A stretch of 64,000 nt of DNA from Cristatella mucedo (taxonomy: Eukaryota; Bryozoa; Phylactolaemata; Cristatellidae). Both the position numbers and the translations under genes were made by a program. The DNA lies in assembly GCA_009760855.2 (NCBI GenBank), contig WPIO01000010.1:6065501-6129500 (forward strand). Direction: 5' to 3'. Shown piece by piece: positions 13,381 to 44,378 of this stretch (positions are counted from its first letter, which is position 1; the number at the start of each line of letters is the position of its first letter). Under the pieces are notes generated by a model. It searched no databases. It was given only the letters and a program-made list of their open reading frames with translations, and was not told the DNA's origin.

Positions 13381-13446
13381 TTGCATCCTCAGAGAACTCA
13401 AAAATCTCTTTCTGGGCACTTTACGTATGCTGTAAAGGAAGCAAAA
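13381..13446 (-). mobile_element. CR1/L2-like LINE tail fragment
   Basis: Short piece with cctcagagaactc and ctctttctgggcactttacg, just before the Tc1 fragment. Confidence 0.6.
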
Positions 13447-13477
13447 AACGGAAGGACGGCGAAATTAAAGGTCAAAT

Positions 13478-13970
13478 AAGTGGCTATCACAAGATGAATT
13501 TAAGCAACTTGAACGTGGCATGGAAGCTTGGTATTAGCTAGGGGATTGTCAGCTACAATCTGGTGGAGTCTTTCCAGAGTGGTAGCATGGACGTCTCACC
13601 AAATTCTGGCTGTCCACACGACGAAGAAAAGTTATGGCTGCCTGAGGGAAGCCCAACTTGGAGCTCCCTCAAAGGCCATCAAAGGCCGCCGGGAAAGCTG
13701 CAAGTACGTCAGCACGGTTCGAAGTAGGCTTTCAAAGAATGGCATTCAAAGAGGTTTCAGCACACACAAGCCGTTAGTTAACGATCAACAACGAAAAAGC
13801 CGTCTGCAATGGGCACCCTGACACGCCAACTTTACAGCTGATGACTGGATCCGAGTCCTGTGGCCGACGTGAGTAAATTCCTGATCAACGGAGATGGTAA
13901 ATGGAACAATTTCGTCAGCCGTTGAAAAGGTGAGGAGTATTCCCTGCTTACGGTCTATGCTCTCAAGTAT
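13478..13970 (+). mobile_element. Tc1/mariner-like transposase 5' fragment
   Basis: Translated pieces fit the start of a Tc1 transposase: GYHKMNLSNLNVAWKLGIS (helix-turn-helix), YVSTVRSRLSKNGIQRGF, then KPLVNDQQRKSRLQW, and a shifted DVSKFLINGDGKW. It is broken by stops and cut by a LINE copy at 13972. Confidence 0.72.
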
Positions 13971-13971
13971 G

Positions 13972-14490
13972 ATAATAATAATAATAATAATAATGCACTT
14001 GATAAAGCGCCCTCAGAGAACTTAATCTCTTTCTAGGCACTTTACATTTGCTGCAAAGGGAAATGCAATTGAATGGTAAGTAAAATCATGCTTGAAAAAC
14101 AAACAAAATGAATAATATGGTTAGGGGTGACATGCACAGGGTCAGCATGCAAATGTGGTTAGTGGCAGCATGCACAGTGTCAGCACGCATAAGCACATCA
14201 AGGATGAATCACAGGGACCCACTAAATGCTGTCTTAAATAGGTGTTTTTAAGTTCCTTTTAAATGTGGTCAGGTCAGGGGATGTTCTGACACAGGTCGGG
14301 AGGGAGTTCCAGGCTTTGGGAGCATACGAACTAAATGCATGGTCTCCAAAGGATTTAAGGTTTGTACGAGGTATGGTGGTGTAAGCTTGTTGGGTAGCGT
14401 TTTTTCGCTTCTGGCGATGGAAGTCTTCACCGAATTAACGGAATTGTGGATAGGATCTCCTTGTTCCCTTATTTTGATACTCATCATTGC
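13972..14490 (-). mobile_element. CR1/L2-like LINE 3' fragment
   Basis: AAT tail at the left, well-preserved 3' UTR, and reversed coding end with gctttgggagcatacgaact. It cuts a Tc1 fragment at its left edge. A plus-strand copy of the same family follows at 14600, giving a tail-out arrangement. Confidence 0.87.
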
Positions 14491-14599
14491 TGCACCATCG
14501 TACTAGTACAATAAATATCATACCGGAGAATTTATGTGAACGTGACGTCGGTGACGGACAACAGACTAACTAACCTAGCTTATTATGGGAGGAGAAATG

Positions 14600-15336
14600 T
14601 ACGTACAGTGCCGGCTGACCTTGAGAATCAACATGTAACTCACTGCTTGCTGGTCTACTGGCCTTCGCAATCAGGCGCTTAAAGATGGTGCAAAACTCTG
14701 CAGCTAGGCTGGCCTGTCGTGGGCGTCGCAGTTGCCACATTACACCACTTCTTGCCGACCTACACTGGCTACCAGTCAAGCAACACATCGATTTTAAGGT
14801 TTTGTCACTCACTTTTGGGTCCCTTCATTCTCTGGCTCCAGCCTACTTATCAGATCTACTCCCCTACCAGGCTAAGCATCATACCATCCGCTTTTCGGAA
14901 TCTAACTGTTTACCAATACCTCATTCAAACCTCAAATCCTTTGGAGAACGTGCCTTTAGTTCTTATGCTCCCAAAGCCGGGAACTCACTCGCAACCAACT
15001 TGCGTCACACACACACACACACACACACACGTCGCCTGACTTGACCACATTTAAAAAAAAACTTTAAAACACACCTATTTGGGACAGCATTTAGTGGGTC
15101 CCTGTGATTCGTCCTTCATGTGCTTATGCGTGCTGACACTGTGCACGCTGCCACTAATTACGCTTGCATACTGACCGTGTGCATGTCACCCTAACCATGT
15201 CATTCTTTTTGTTTATTGAGGATGCTACCACTAACCATTCGATCATGTTTCCTTTGCAGCAAATGTAATGCGCCTAGAAAGAGATTTGAGTTCTCTCAGG
15301 GCCCTTTATCAAGTGTGTTATTATTATTATTATGAA
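14600..15336 (+). mobile_element. CR1/L2-like LINE, C-terminal coding end plus 3' UTR
   Basis: An open stretch encodes MVQNSAARLACRGRRSCHIT, PLLADLHWLPVKQHIDFKVL and SLHSLAPAYLSDLLPYQ, then NLKSFGERAFSSYAPKAGNS, the typical C-terminus of CR1/L2/Jockey-type reverse transcriptase ORFs. A CA microsatellite interrupts it at 15007. The 3' UTR ends in TTA repeats at 15318-15332. Confidence 0.87.
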
Positions 15337-16046
15337 ACATTAACATTGCACCATTTTACGGAACCAAAGCTCAAAATACTACCACATGGTAGGAGTAACA
15401 TGAAGAAGCAATAAATACTAGTAATTCCCCATGCTGTCACGTTGTGGCCTAGGCAGTAATGCCAGAATACAGCAAAACAGAAATTTTCGGATGTGCCATG
15501 CATACACCTCTCACAGATGCCCCTGTACGACTCTATGGTACTTCTACAGGAATGTTCGAAGTTTGCGAGATCCGGTTTTGCAAATGCGCAGATAAGGGGT
15601 CAGACACGGCTCGAGATTATGCAACAAATAAAAAAAATGGGGGTAACTGATGCATAACGTCAATCTTACTGCTCGGTGTTAGGACGGTGCTAAAATATAA
15701 CTCCCTTCGAAAATGGCAACTCTGCTGGAAGCCATAAATATAACCAAATACTGAAAACAGGCTCATTTGGCGTGCTTTGCACCTAGTGAGAACCAAGCTG
15801 CAGCATGTACGATTTGTTCCGAATAAGGCTAACTCTTGGGAATCATGTGTTTGGTGAAATTCTGTTGCCCGGAAGTCCATAAAACTCTTACATATTTGAG
15901 GTTATCTGCCGATCTCAGGGTGCCAAAAGTTGTTTTGCCAGCGCTTGTATGAGCACGGTTATGTACTGACTTGTATACGCAAGAATATATTCTGAGCAGC
16001 CGAAAATTTTTACCATACCTTGCTTCGCATGAAAGCCAACTGTCGG

Positions 16047-34850
<18,804 letters not shown>

Positions 34851-35399
34851 AGCGGCTCCGCGAACTTGCTAGCTACGTGCGCCTACCGGACGTAGAATAG
34901 CCCTAGGCAGGCGGGCAATGGTTGCACGAGGTCACTTTTTTGCTTAGTGCTTCGCACACAAACTACAAGCACACTAGAATGGTGGCTATGAGAGCTACCG
35001 CGACAGCCGAGCAGCACCCGTTACAAGCCGCACGATCCACTGCGTTGCCGAACGGGACACAACGGCACCGCAAGTGGAAGTCGCCTTCTAGATTTGCGAT
35101 GTCCATAAATTTCTTATGAGCTGATAATGTATTCTCTATTTAGAGGAAATTATTTCATCATATAAATTCTTCGTAAAGTTAATATTAAAAACTGGTATTC
35201 GGTTGAACTAGGAAGCAAACAGACAGGGCGCGGCTAAAATGAGAACCCGCGAGCATAGATACACTCACTATCGCTTTAAACAGTACCTTTCCATCACACC
35301 ACTTGGCCAGCCTTCAAAGAAAGTAAGGTTAGCCTATGGAATACCTAGAGTTTCATCGTGCACTGACAATGCTTCCTTTGCATTTGCCCATCTAACTAG

Positions 35400-35620
35400 C
35401 TTCAAATAGTGTATGCTACTCACTACCTCAACTGCTCTCCTGACTCTGCTATGCTTCCCACTTTCTCTTTGTTGCGTGAGACGAAGTCTGTTGGCTACCG
35501 AATGCGTACCGAAAGCCGCTTAGGCTGTGAGTGCGCTATACAAAACTCTCCTGCGTAACACCCACGTGGTCTTTATGACTTTGTGGAGTTACAGACGGAG
35601 ATACATCGCATTACTTTACA
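35400..35620 (+). repeat. Unclassified interspersed repeat, copy 2
   Basis: Contains tctgctatgcttcccacttt, tgcgtgagacgaagtctgtt, ccgaaagccgcttaggctgt, gcgctatacaaaactctcct, and gactttgtggagttacagac. This is the most complete of the three copies. Confidence 0.65.
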
Positions 35621-35980
35621 TATGCGTCCCTTCTGGCAAAATAAATCTCTAAGAAGAAGCCTAATATTGCGTCTAATAGATTAGATGCGGTATTTTTAGA
35701 CTGAATAATATATATATATATATTATTGAATCGAGATTTCAGGGCTTCTACAGTGTAACACGTGACGGAGCCAGGATTTTCATCTAGAGGGCACTTAGGG
35801 GGGCCAGAACCGCAATTAATGAAATAAGTATAGGGCAAAATCGTCGTGTTCATTCGACACGAACTCGGCGGTTGCTTTTTCAAGTAGAATTTAGACATAA
35901 TTTAGTCGTTGGCGACGGTCGGGGCGTAAGAAGAGATAGGGGTGATAGCTCAGGGCGCTGCACCGCCGTAACGGGGGCAA

Positions 35981-36055
35981 ATATAAGCTGATTTAACAGC
36001 CTCGTGTGTATAGCGGCAGAAAAGCCTTAACGGCTATCACCACCGCTCGCAGTTG
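35981..36055 (-). mobile_element. SINE family A, 3' fragment
   Basis: Only the tail half is left (gctgatttaacagcctcgtg, cggctatcaccaccgctcgc). Confidence 0.75.
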
Positions 36056-36162
36056 GCAAGCATCAGTCGTGGAGAGTTTACCTCCAAATGACCCCTTGCC
36101 CAACCCAGCTCCGCGATTTAGCTGAAACATGGCTGATCTTCATTAATCGTGGACAGTCAAGC

Positions 36163-36331
36163 AGAGCCGCGATGGCACACTAGGTAAGGCGGTTGCTTTC
36201 ATGACCTCGGTCCCGAGGTCGTGGGTTCGATTCCTGCGGTGGGTGATCCTGTATCGCCACTGCAAGTGGTGGTGATAGCCATAAAGGCTCTTCTGTCGCT
36301 ATACAAAAAGAGGCTTTTTAAGCAGCTAGGA
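36163..36331 (+). mobile_element. tRNA-derived SINE, family A
   Basis: Complete head and body: gatggcacactaggtaaggc, hairpin tgacctcggtcccgaggtcg, B box ggttcgattcc, and the end gaggctttttaagcagctag. Confidence 0.9.
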
Positions 36332-36573
36332 AAACAGGAGCACCATTCGTAGGGCTTGGGTTTCAAGCGTTTCTGCCATCAATGATACAATAGTAAACCA
36401 AGAATAGGTAGCGTGCTTTTAAGAAAGCGGCTGTGCCCTCGGATTGCCATTTCACTGACATTAACAGCAGATGGTAGCTTTACTCTATCAAATTTCCTGA
36501 ACTAATTAACCACTAGGAGCAGTGTAGCCGTAGGTGCTAGCCTGCTCTTCGGACTGCATCAGTCCATACGATC

Positions 36574-36836
36574 GTGGCTACTAGGTGAACTTTCTGCGTT
36601 CTTGAAAAGCTTCAGAAATTCAGCTTAGCATTCCTCGGAGATGCGGAAATTCTGCCTCTATTTTCGGAAAGAATTGGCTTCGATAGATCTTTTAAACTTG
36701 GGCTGTGGCTACTAGGTGAACTTTCTGCGTTCGTTAAAAGCTGTAGAAAATCAGCTTGGCATTCCTAAGAGATGCGAAAATGCTGCCTCCGTTTTTAGAA
36801 AGAATTGGCTTCGATGGAGCTTGTAAACGTGGGCTT
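36574..36836. repeat. 131-bp tandem duplication
   Basis: The segment beginning gtggctactaggtgaacttt at 36574 recurs at 36705 with roughly 85 to 90% identity through aagaattggcttcgat. No coding frame runs through both copies. Confidence 0.85.
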
Positions 36837-36857
36837 TAGGTTCTAAATATATAGACC

Positions 36858-36990
36858 TGTTTTGGTCCGGCGGTAAAGGTGCTCTCCCGACCAAGGTCTG
36901 GCTGAGGTCGTGGGCTCGAGCCCCGAGTCATATGTGAAGCGCCTGAATAGATATTAAGTTCTCTTGGACGCTATACAAGTGAATTATATT
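36858..36990 (+). mobile_element. tRNA-derived SINE, family B
   Basis: Contains ggtccggcggtaaaggtgct, gaggtcgtgggctcgagccc and gaagcgcctgaatagatatt, ending with gacgctatacaagtg. Confidence 0.85.
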
Positions 36991-37178
36991 TTATTTATAT
37001 TTATACCTAGCGCAATTGTCATGGTCTCGACGAATTGTACAATACCCGGCAGCATACCAAAGGAAAGGATAACCCATTGAATGTAAGAGCTGCTATGCAC
37101 TGACGACCGAACAGCGAAGCGTCTGAAAGGCTGCAAGAAGTTTTATTTGGTTGACTTTTGAAATTTATTTAAGCAGGG

Positions 37179-37532
37179 CTAATAGCCTATTGGCCAACAG
37201 AATGGCGTGCTTTTCTGTAGTGCATTAAGGCAGCTAATTTTGTATATGGCAAATGTGCATTTTAGCGAGCAGACTGCATTATGCGGTTTCACCACGTTGC
37301 ACGGTAACTTGACCATACAACGGGCATCATAAAAATGTAGACTTTCGATAGCTACCCTCGTGGAAGGACCGAGTTTGCAGCTATTTCTTACATCAAGTTT
37401 GCTGCTTGACATTGTGCCCATGGAGATTTTCTTTCCAAGTCGGTCCATAGGGATGGCAATGACGTGAAGACCGGCATATACGACAGCCTTAAAAGCCAGC
37501 AGCAACTGACCTTTTTTAATTCCTGCTGACAC
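37179..37532 (-). other. Unidentified 117-codon open frame
   Basis: The frame contains AIPMDRLGKKISMGTMSSSK and ARCMVKLPCNVVKPHN. No family was recognised and no splice partners were found. It could be part of an unrecognised mobile element. Confidence 0.2.
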
Positions 37533-38717
37533 TTTGCCGGATATTCACGTGGATTATGCGCTTTCCCAATGCCCCTTCGTTTCAACTAGTCGCCTGCAAA
37601 TTGTTGATTGACTCAGCATCTGCATCGCTTCCATCCCACGTTCACACGTGCACCGGTGCATCCTTTCATTGTGAGCACTGTAGGTGGCATGCTTGCTCGT
37701 TGCCATACCATAAAGCTTTAAGCAATACATTGCGTTAACATCATGTTTTCTCTGGGTGTTTCTCTCTTGAAACCTTTATTATTCTGCGTTGTCATCCTAA
37801 TGTCCAATCCCTATTTTACAACCGTCTGTAATAAAACAACAACAATACTTGATCATTAAATCGCTTGCTCAAAGTCTATGTGACGTATGCTCCAAAAAGA
37901 AGACCATTGGATGTTATCCCTCTAGGAATGACCTGCTGTCTCACGGTCTTTGATTGCAGTCGCGGCAGCTGTGAACCTAGGTACTAGTAATTTTTTGGAC
38001 CGTTTAACAGAGTTAGCAGGAATTCAACTAGCTCTTGTTTTCCTTCACGGAAGAGTCAGCGAACATTTTTAATTTTGTCTTAGGTATCGTCGGAATTTTT
38101 TTATTTTGGATTGTAAATTGTAACGCGTTATTAAAGCATATGCACTGCATTATATATGCACTGTTAACAAGAAATAACTGCTGGAAATCGACGAGCATAA
38201 TGGAAAGGCTCTAACAGCCTCCAGCTACTATACTAATATGAGCTATGCTTGACGCGTGCTTTCGGCTAGAATAGAGCCGAAAAAATTCTGAGGGGCCATG
38301 ACCATTCCTAAAACTAAGAGAAGTGCTGGCTTCAAATTGTATTTGGAATACCTCGATGCCAAACACCCCCACGGCAGTCACCTGCGGTACTCACGATTTG
38401 AGCTCGAAACAGGGCCCGCCAGTGAAGCCAATCTACCATCAATTTACAAAATGTAAATACCCTTCGACCAATCCACTAGGCAAACAATCTCTTACCAAAA
38501 TTTTGCATAAGATATTACCAGCAATTTTACGACTTCCGTTTTGACCTCTAGATACTTCTACTGCTGCTGTCCCGATACCGTTGGCCACAAGCTCGCATGT
38601 TTTGATCACGCCCACTGATTAGATTTAATAGCCAAAAACTGATGCAGTATCATAACGATTCACACTAAAGTAAAGTAACTGATAAAGAATGATCATCAAA
38701 CATGTAGCAACATTGGT

Positions 38718-39017
38718 CTACTTGCAGTTACTGATACTAGAGCTACTAGACTCGTGAATTCGTGTCGCTGCATACACCGGATTTGACGTCTTCGACATGC
38801 AGGTCCAGGCCGACCTCGATGCGTCGAACTCGGACGTATACTCATCGTCTGGCTTGTCCTCTTCGGACCCACGATAAGAAACACTAGCGAGTACAATGTT
38901 GTGTACTCTGCAGGCAGATAGCAGATTTCGTGGAGAAGTGTAGAGAGCCGGGCGGGGGTCATCGGCACAGTCAATCAGCCCACACGAGACTGGGTCCAAT
39001 AGCTTAGAAAGATCCAA
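38718..39017 (-). other. Unidentified 99-codon open frame
   Basis: Serine- and aspartate-rich with GSEEDKPDDEYTSEFDAS near the C-terminal third. It has a possible internal acceptor (ctgcctgcag). It is unassigned and weakly supported. Confidence 0.2.
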
Positions 39018-40569
39018 TGTCTATATAATACATTTATAGTTTGATCGTGGAGGCTAATGTATACCCATTATTACGCAACGTTATATTATACAGGTGCTAT
39101 ACATACAGAGCAATATTAATCAGCTACCATCTTTGAATGTTGGACCGAACTCCGAGGAGACTGACCCCGATGAAGCTCAATAACTTGAGTGCTGGTGGGA
39201 TTAAAGGAGCCGGAGGAAATATTTGCATTTGGTAAACCGGAGCAAGAGAAAGAGTGGACCCAAGGGTGAGTCACAAACGACCTTGATGTCGACGCCCTGC
39301 TTGATGAGGAGCCATTGTAGATCGACGAGAGGTGGTATAATGTGGCAACTATAACTTACGGATACACAGGCCTGTCAGTCAACTTTTTGCATTGTCTATA
39401 AGCATAATATTACACAGGCAGGGATACCTAGCTGAAAGAACAGATTTAAAAACATCCAGATGAGCTACCACAAATGCATAGGTAAGTTTGTCTACGGTAC
39501 TCTTATCTAAGCACGCCAGAAAAAATGCTGCTTGGCTAGAATTAGGACCTATTGGCTGCGAAGCTGACGTTCATCTGATGGTCATCTAGTGAAAATTTAT
39601 TTTCGAACCGGACTGTAGGATTTCCTCCAAGGCTAATGGTTGTATGTTAATAGGGCCAATTTTGGTGAATAGGCTTTCCAGTTTTTGAATTACACTTGAT
39701 TTTTCAAATTACTCTTTATTAAGTTCGATCTCTGTTCAATAGGAGAAAGATTATTTGCTATCCGAGTTCGAATGTTGGCAGTACAAGCGGCGAAAAAGTT
39801 TGAGATAATTAGGTATGCTGGAAAGGAGGAAGGGATCGCTAGTTGCTTGACCACGAATTTAAAGTCCGATGGATACTGGGGCAACGTGCAACGTGATGTA
39901 AGATATTAGGTATTGCTGCCTTAGCAAAGGGTCTCCTAAAAACAAAAAATGCAAAGTTGTACGCTTATGGTACGCAGGTACAACTGTATCTGCCTAGCTG
40001 GTTTGGCCCGCTGGTGAAGCGGGATGGTCGGGCACAGCCCGAAAAAATGTCAAAACTTCGAAACTGACCTATTAAAAGAAAAACAAGTTATAAATGCAGT
40101 CCCAAGCTATGGTGATTGATAGACGACCGGAACATAGTAACCAAAACTATTTTAAGACATTTTTACACCGGAATTAGTGCATGTAGATCAATACTATAAG
40201 TTGTTGTGCATATATTGCCAACTCGGGGCGTTTGTACAGTGAACTTTCTGGAAAAAAGCTCAGCCCTATACGGATGCAAGATCATCTTTTGAAACTTTGA
40301 AAACACTTTCAAAATAATGAAACGCCCCCTTGAGATCTACTTTCCGACTGGTAGTTATAATAATCAAAAGAGCGTAAATTCGAATCCGCAAAACAACGCC
40401 TGCTCATGGGTAGCAGCCCACCTTCGGCAAACGGCTATTCGAGGCTATAACTTCTTATTTACATGCCATAAATACGTTTACAGTGGTATGTTTACATAGG
40501 CCCACTAACCGGAAGTAATTATAGTTTAGAAACTAGACTGTCGGTAGGGATAATGTAATTTACTGCCGC

Positions 40570-40702
40570 CGGGGCCGTGGTAACTAAGGTGCCTGCCTTT
40601 AATGACCGAGGTCAAGGTGAATGTATTTGATGACCGAGGTGGTAGGCTCGAGCCCAGACGCCTATGTGCGGCGCCTGGATATAGATTACCTTCAGAGGTT
40701 TA
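40570..40702 (+). mobile_element. Degenerate SINE, family B
   Basis: Diverged head with gtggtaactaaggtgcctgc, a small internal duplication of gaccgaggt, ggctcgagccc, and the end gcgcctggatatagatta. Confidence 0.65.
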
Positions 40703-42109
40703 GTGAGACCTTTCGGCACCCAGCGACAAAGCTACAAATGTCCCTCTCTGTCAAAAACTGCTGCAAAATAGCTCCACCACAGAAGAAACGCAAAAAACAC
40801 GCGCTAGCAGGCATATCGAGTCGAAAGTCTTATTAACTGGATTAAAGACACAAGTTAGCTTACAATCGGTTAGATTGCTTTGAGAATTGCTAGCCATCGT
40901 GCTGATCTGGTAGCGTTGAGGTGATGGTTCATCGTCGACTATAGCATTTTCTAGATTTCCTAGATTCATTCATTTTCTGGATCCCTTATTAAACCAGGTT
41001 ATGCTAAAAGATAGACTTCATCTGTTAGAGTAGGTTGATATGTCCAGTAATTATTTTCCAATGTAAGTCGTTTTCATTACCGATCTCCCGTAAGCTTTCA
41101 AATACACCCTTACAAAATCGGCTAGGTTGGCATGTGCAGTAGAATATCCGAAGTTAGAGAAGAAGGATTTAGAAGGATTGATGAAAGCTTTCAAAGATGA
41201 ATCTGTTCTTTTCAGATGTGATCGAGGGTCTTCTTGAAGGGGACACATTCTGGAATAAGATGAGTTATGTGTGTGGTCAGATCAGCAGAGTTAACTTTTG
41301 TCAGCGATAATCTGGCCGATTTGGCAGGGGCAGTCGTTTCAGTGTATGTTCAGCTGAGAGATCTGTGAGGTTTTATCGTATAATACATACCTCAGACTGT
41401 CTAGCTACAAATAAGCCAGGCAGGAGACTATTAGTGAGGCGATGCCGCGGCTAATAATAAAGTAATAAGTATTTTGCGTAGCATAGCTCCTAAAGATGAC
41501 AAAACGTCTGACCATGCACTTCATAACTGCTGTACGAGACGCTAGCTTCAAGGACTGTGTTTCTAATCCTCCTCACACTTGTGTCAAGCATTTGGAAACG
41601 CTGGTCCTGAATGTCCTCTTCGCTCCCAATGCAGTCGAAATCCAACGTTTACGCCATTTTAGGACAAACCGTCAGCAATAGAGGTCATAAATTGCCTGCT
41701 CACGCATGCTTTAGTTTGAGCAGTAGGCTTTCCTTGATTTTCGCACGTGCGATGGGTATTTAAAGGGAAGTTTTGAGAAAAAGTATAGACAGTCGCCAAG
41801 ATCGAAGGGGCCACTTCGGCCACGTAAATGTATTTGCATATATTGTATATTAGAACATCAGGTCTGTCGCCATAAGGTGTTCCAACTGATGCTATAGACC
41901 CACCACGGCTTCGTCAGTTCCTTTTCAACTGACCGTTTGAGTCGAGTGTGAAGAGGCCACCCCTGCTTGTCAGACCTTGGCATATTGCTACCTACTTAGA
42001 AAGTATGACATTTTATTCACAAACCGGTGTCCTGATATCTTGCTTACGTTCCTTGACCAATATTATGGCTCAGCAAATATCACACAGATCAGCATGAGCT
42101 TTTAACATT

Positions 42110-43072
42110 GAATCGTGTTTGTGCTCAGGCGCAGCATTTCGATTTAGCATATACGATCTGGCAAGGAATCTGGCTGAATTCAGCCAATTTAGACAGGAAT
42201 ATCACGATTGGTCCATGCATATATGACATCCTGCGTCTCGACTTCTGCAACTTACAGCTCCTACGTCTTCTTGCCGGTGCAATAATACAAATATTTGTGT
42301 AAAACTCTACTGCTAGTGTTATGTGACAGTGTCTCCGGCAGCGGCTGTTCTAATGGAGTCTCACGGAGACGCGAGCGGGCAAACGTGAGCGGTGAACGAG
42401 ACTCCTCTTTATTCCCCCAGCGGGTACATATAAGAGCTGGGGGCTGACTCACCACAGATAAGGGACATCTGTGATGGGCCACATGCTTACGTCAAAGGCT
42501 GCACTGAGTCAGTGGTTCAACCACCGGCCTGCGGCAGGGCATACATCGGCGGCCGAGAAGAGAGCAGCAGCAGCAGCAGCTCACACAACACTAGGCTACC
42601 TGTCTGTCATGAACGTCACAATTACCAATTTCACTCCTCAATGACCAGCACTGGCTTCCCATCAAGCAGCTAATCGACGTCAAGGTTTTTTTTTATAAAC
42701 TTCATGCTCTTGCTTCAGAATACATATCAGAACTACTTCCCAAGCCGTCGAGGTATCGTATCACCTGCTCTTCTGATTTATGTCTTTTAGCTGTGCCTCT
42801 TGAGCAACCTCAAATCCTTTGCAGATTGTACCTCAGTTCACACGCAACCAAAGCCAAGAACCCACTCTTGACTGACTTCACAGCATTGCCTGATTTGATG
42901 ACATTAAAAAGGTGTAACAACTGTTCCTTAGCATTCGCTAGGTCCGTGTGAATTGTCCTTTCTGCGCCTATGTGAGCTGATACTGAGCATGTTATCACTA
43001 ATTAATTGACATACATCCCTAGAAGCAGCTTATATAAAGTGAGAGCGCTATACAAATATGTTTTAATTATTT
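42110..43072 (+). mobile_element. CR1/L2-like LINE fragment split by a solo LTR
   Basis: The left part ends near cctgcgtctcgacttctgca (LDFCNLQL). The right part resumes at 42595 with reading-shifted VCHERHNYQF, HWLPIKQLIDVKV equivalents, and ends with a tail at 43040-43072 (gagcgctatacaaatatg). The insertion at 42317-42590 separates them. Confidence 0.75.
42317..42590. mobile_element. Solo-LTR-like insertion
   Basis: A 274-bp insertion starting TGTTATGTGA and ending TCACACAACA, flanked by CTAG at 42313-42316 and 42591-42594. Removing it and one CTAG restores LINE sequence. An internal tacatataagagctggg looks like a TATA region. TG...CA ends with a 4-bp duplication are typical of LTR retrotransposons. 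Confidence 0.68.
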
Positions 43073-43719
43073 TCTCAGACGTTCTTAAACTTGAATTTCT
43101 GAGTTAATAATTACATGTGCACAGAAACGTGTGCCCTTTTTACGCTTGTGGCTACGTGGTTTCAAGTCTCCTGCACCCTTTGACGGGTTTGACCAACTAT
43201 AATCCCTGTTAGCTATTAAAGTTGATTTTTAAGCCTCCCTTACTTTGAAACTCCGAGCTAGAGGTTGTGCAAGGAGCTAGACAGTAAGCGCTCAGGGTCA
43301 AACATAATAAAACCTATTGTGCCAAAAGATGCCATTGTAACTTTTGCCGTCTTTTCACGTCGACTTTCCAATTCAATTTTGTGACGGGGTTGTTTAGTAG
43401 AGGCTCGCCCGCCATGTCGTCTGCAGCCGTGCAACTGGTTTGGAAGACACCTTCCCAGTCCCAGTTATTATCTCTTGGGTCAATCTTCATTTCGGATGCA
43501 ACTATCGGCCATCTGCCTTTCCCAACTCTTACCCGAGTTTGCTGCTTAGAGACATAGGCTTAAGCCATCCGGTAAGAAACAAAGATTGCAACTAGCGCTT
43601 AGAAAGAAGAATATATACCAAGCCCAAATATCTAGCAACCCGGCAGATGCAAGACACTACAGCACCAGTACAAACATGCATGTCAGAGTGCTTCGCCGGA
43701 ACATAATGCAATCGCAGTA

Positions 43720-44376
43720 CAGTCGTCCCTCGCAGCCACTTCGGCTTCGACTTTCACGGCTTCACTCTATCGCGTGTTTTCAAATATCTTCATTAAAAAG
43801 TCAATCGAGATGGTGAAAATGATACAGTGCATGCTCGGTTGCCCGAGTCAATTACACACCCCTGCATCACAATTAAAGTTACTGTACGCACGGGCTGTTG
43901 GTCTATGCATTCGAGCACCCCCACAAATCCTTCAACTCAGATGCAACCTCATTGAGAGCAGTAACCTTACTCTTCTTTGACGTGCAGTACACCTCTTCAT
44001 CATCATTGAACAAATTGCACTATTTTCATAAGTGGTTGTGTGTAACAACTTCGTGTGTAATTAAATCCATACCAATAATATATTTGTAACGCCTAATACG
44101 CCTTATTATCGCTTACTTTGTCTAATATATTGGGTAAGACGGTTGTAAATGGTGACTAAAAGGGTGTTATTTCATGTCCAGATGGTGACTAAAAAGGTTA
44201 TTTCATGTTCAGAGGGCTTTAGTGATGTTAAAACTGCATTAGAGGGTCGTGAACAGGTTTTCTGTGCTACAGTTACAAAAATATTCGATTTATAAATAAA
44301 GAATCTAACTTCGCGAAAATTCACCTAACGCGGCAGAGTCTGGAACCGATTAGCCGCGATAAACGAGGGAAGACTG
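43720..44376. mobile_element. Tigger/pogo-like non-autonomous DNA transposon
   Basis: The left end cagtcgtccctcg and right end cgagggaagactg are inverted repeats, flanked on both sides by TA (43718-43719 and 44377-44378). Subterminal CG-rich motifs are also paired (ctatcgcg and cgcgataaac). This is the pattern of pogo/Tigger elements. No transposase frame is visible, so at 657 bp it is a deletion derivative. Confidence 0.78.
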
Positions 44377-44378
44377 TA

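Larger units (their letters stand above)
37008..42109. other. AT-rich intergenic stretch between METTL22 and PTPR
   Basis: Contains one degenerate SINE-B, two unidentified open frames and a piece near 39640-39720 similar to LINE sequence at 48880-48930. No gene was recognised. Confidence 0.5.
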
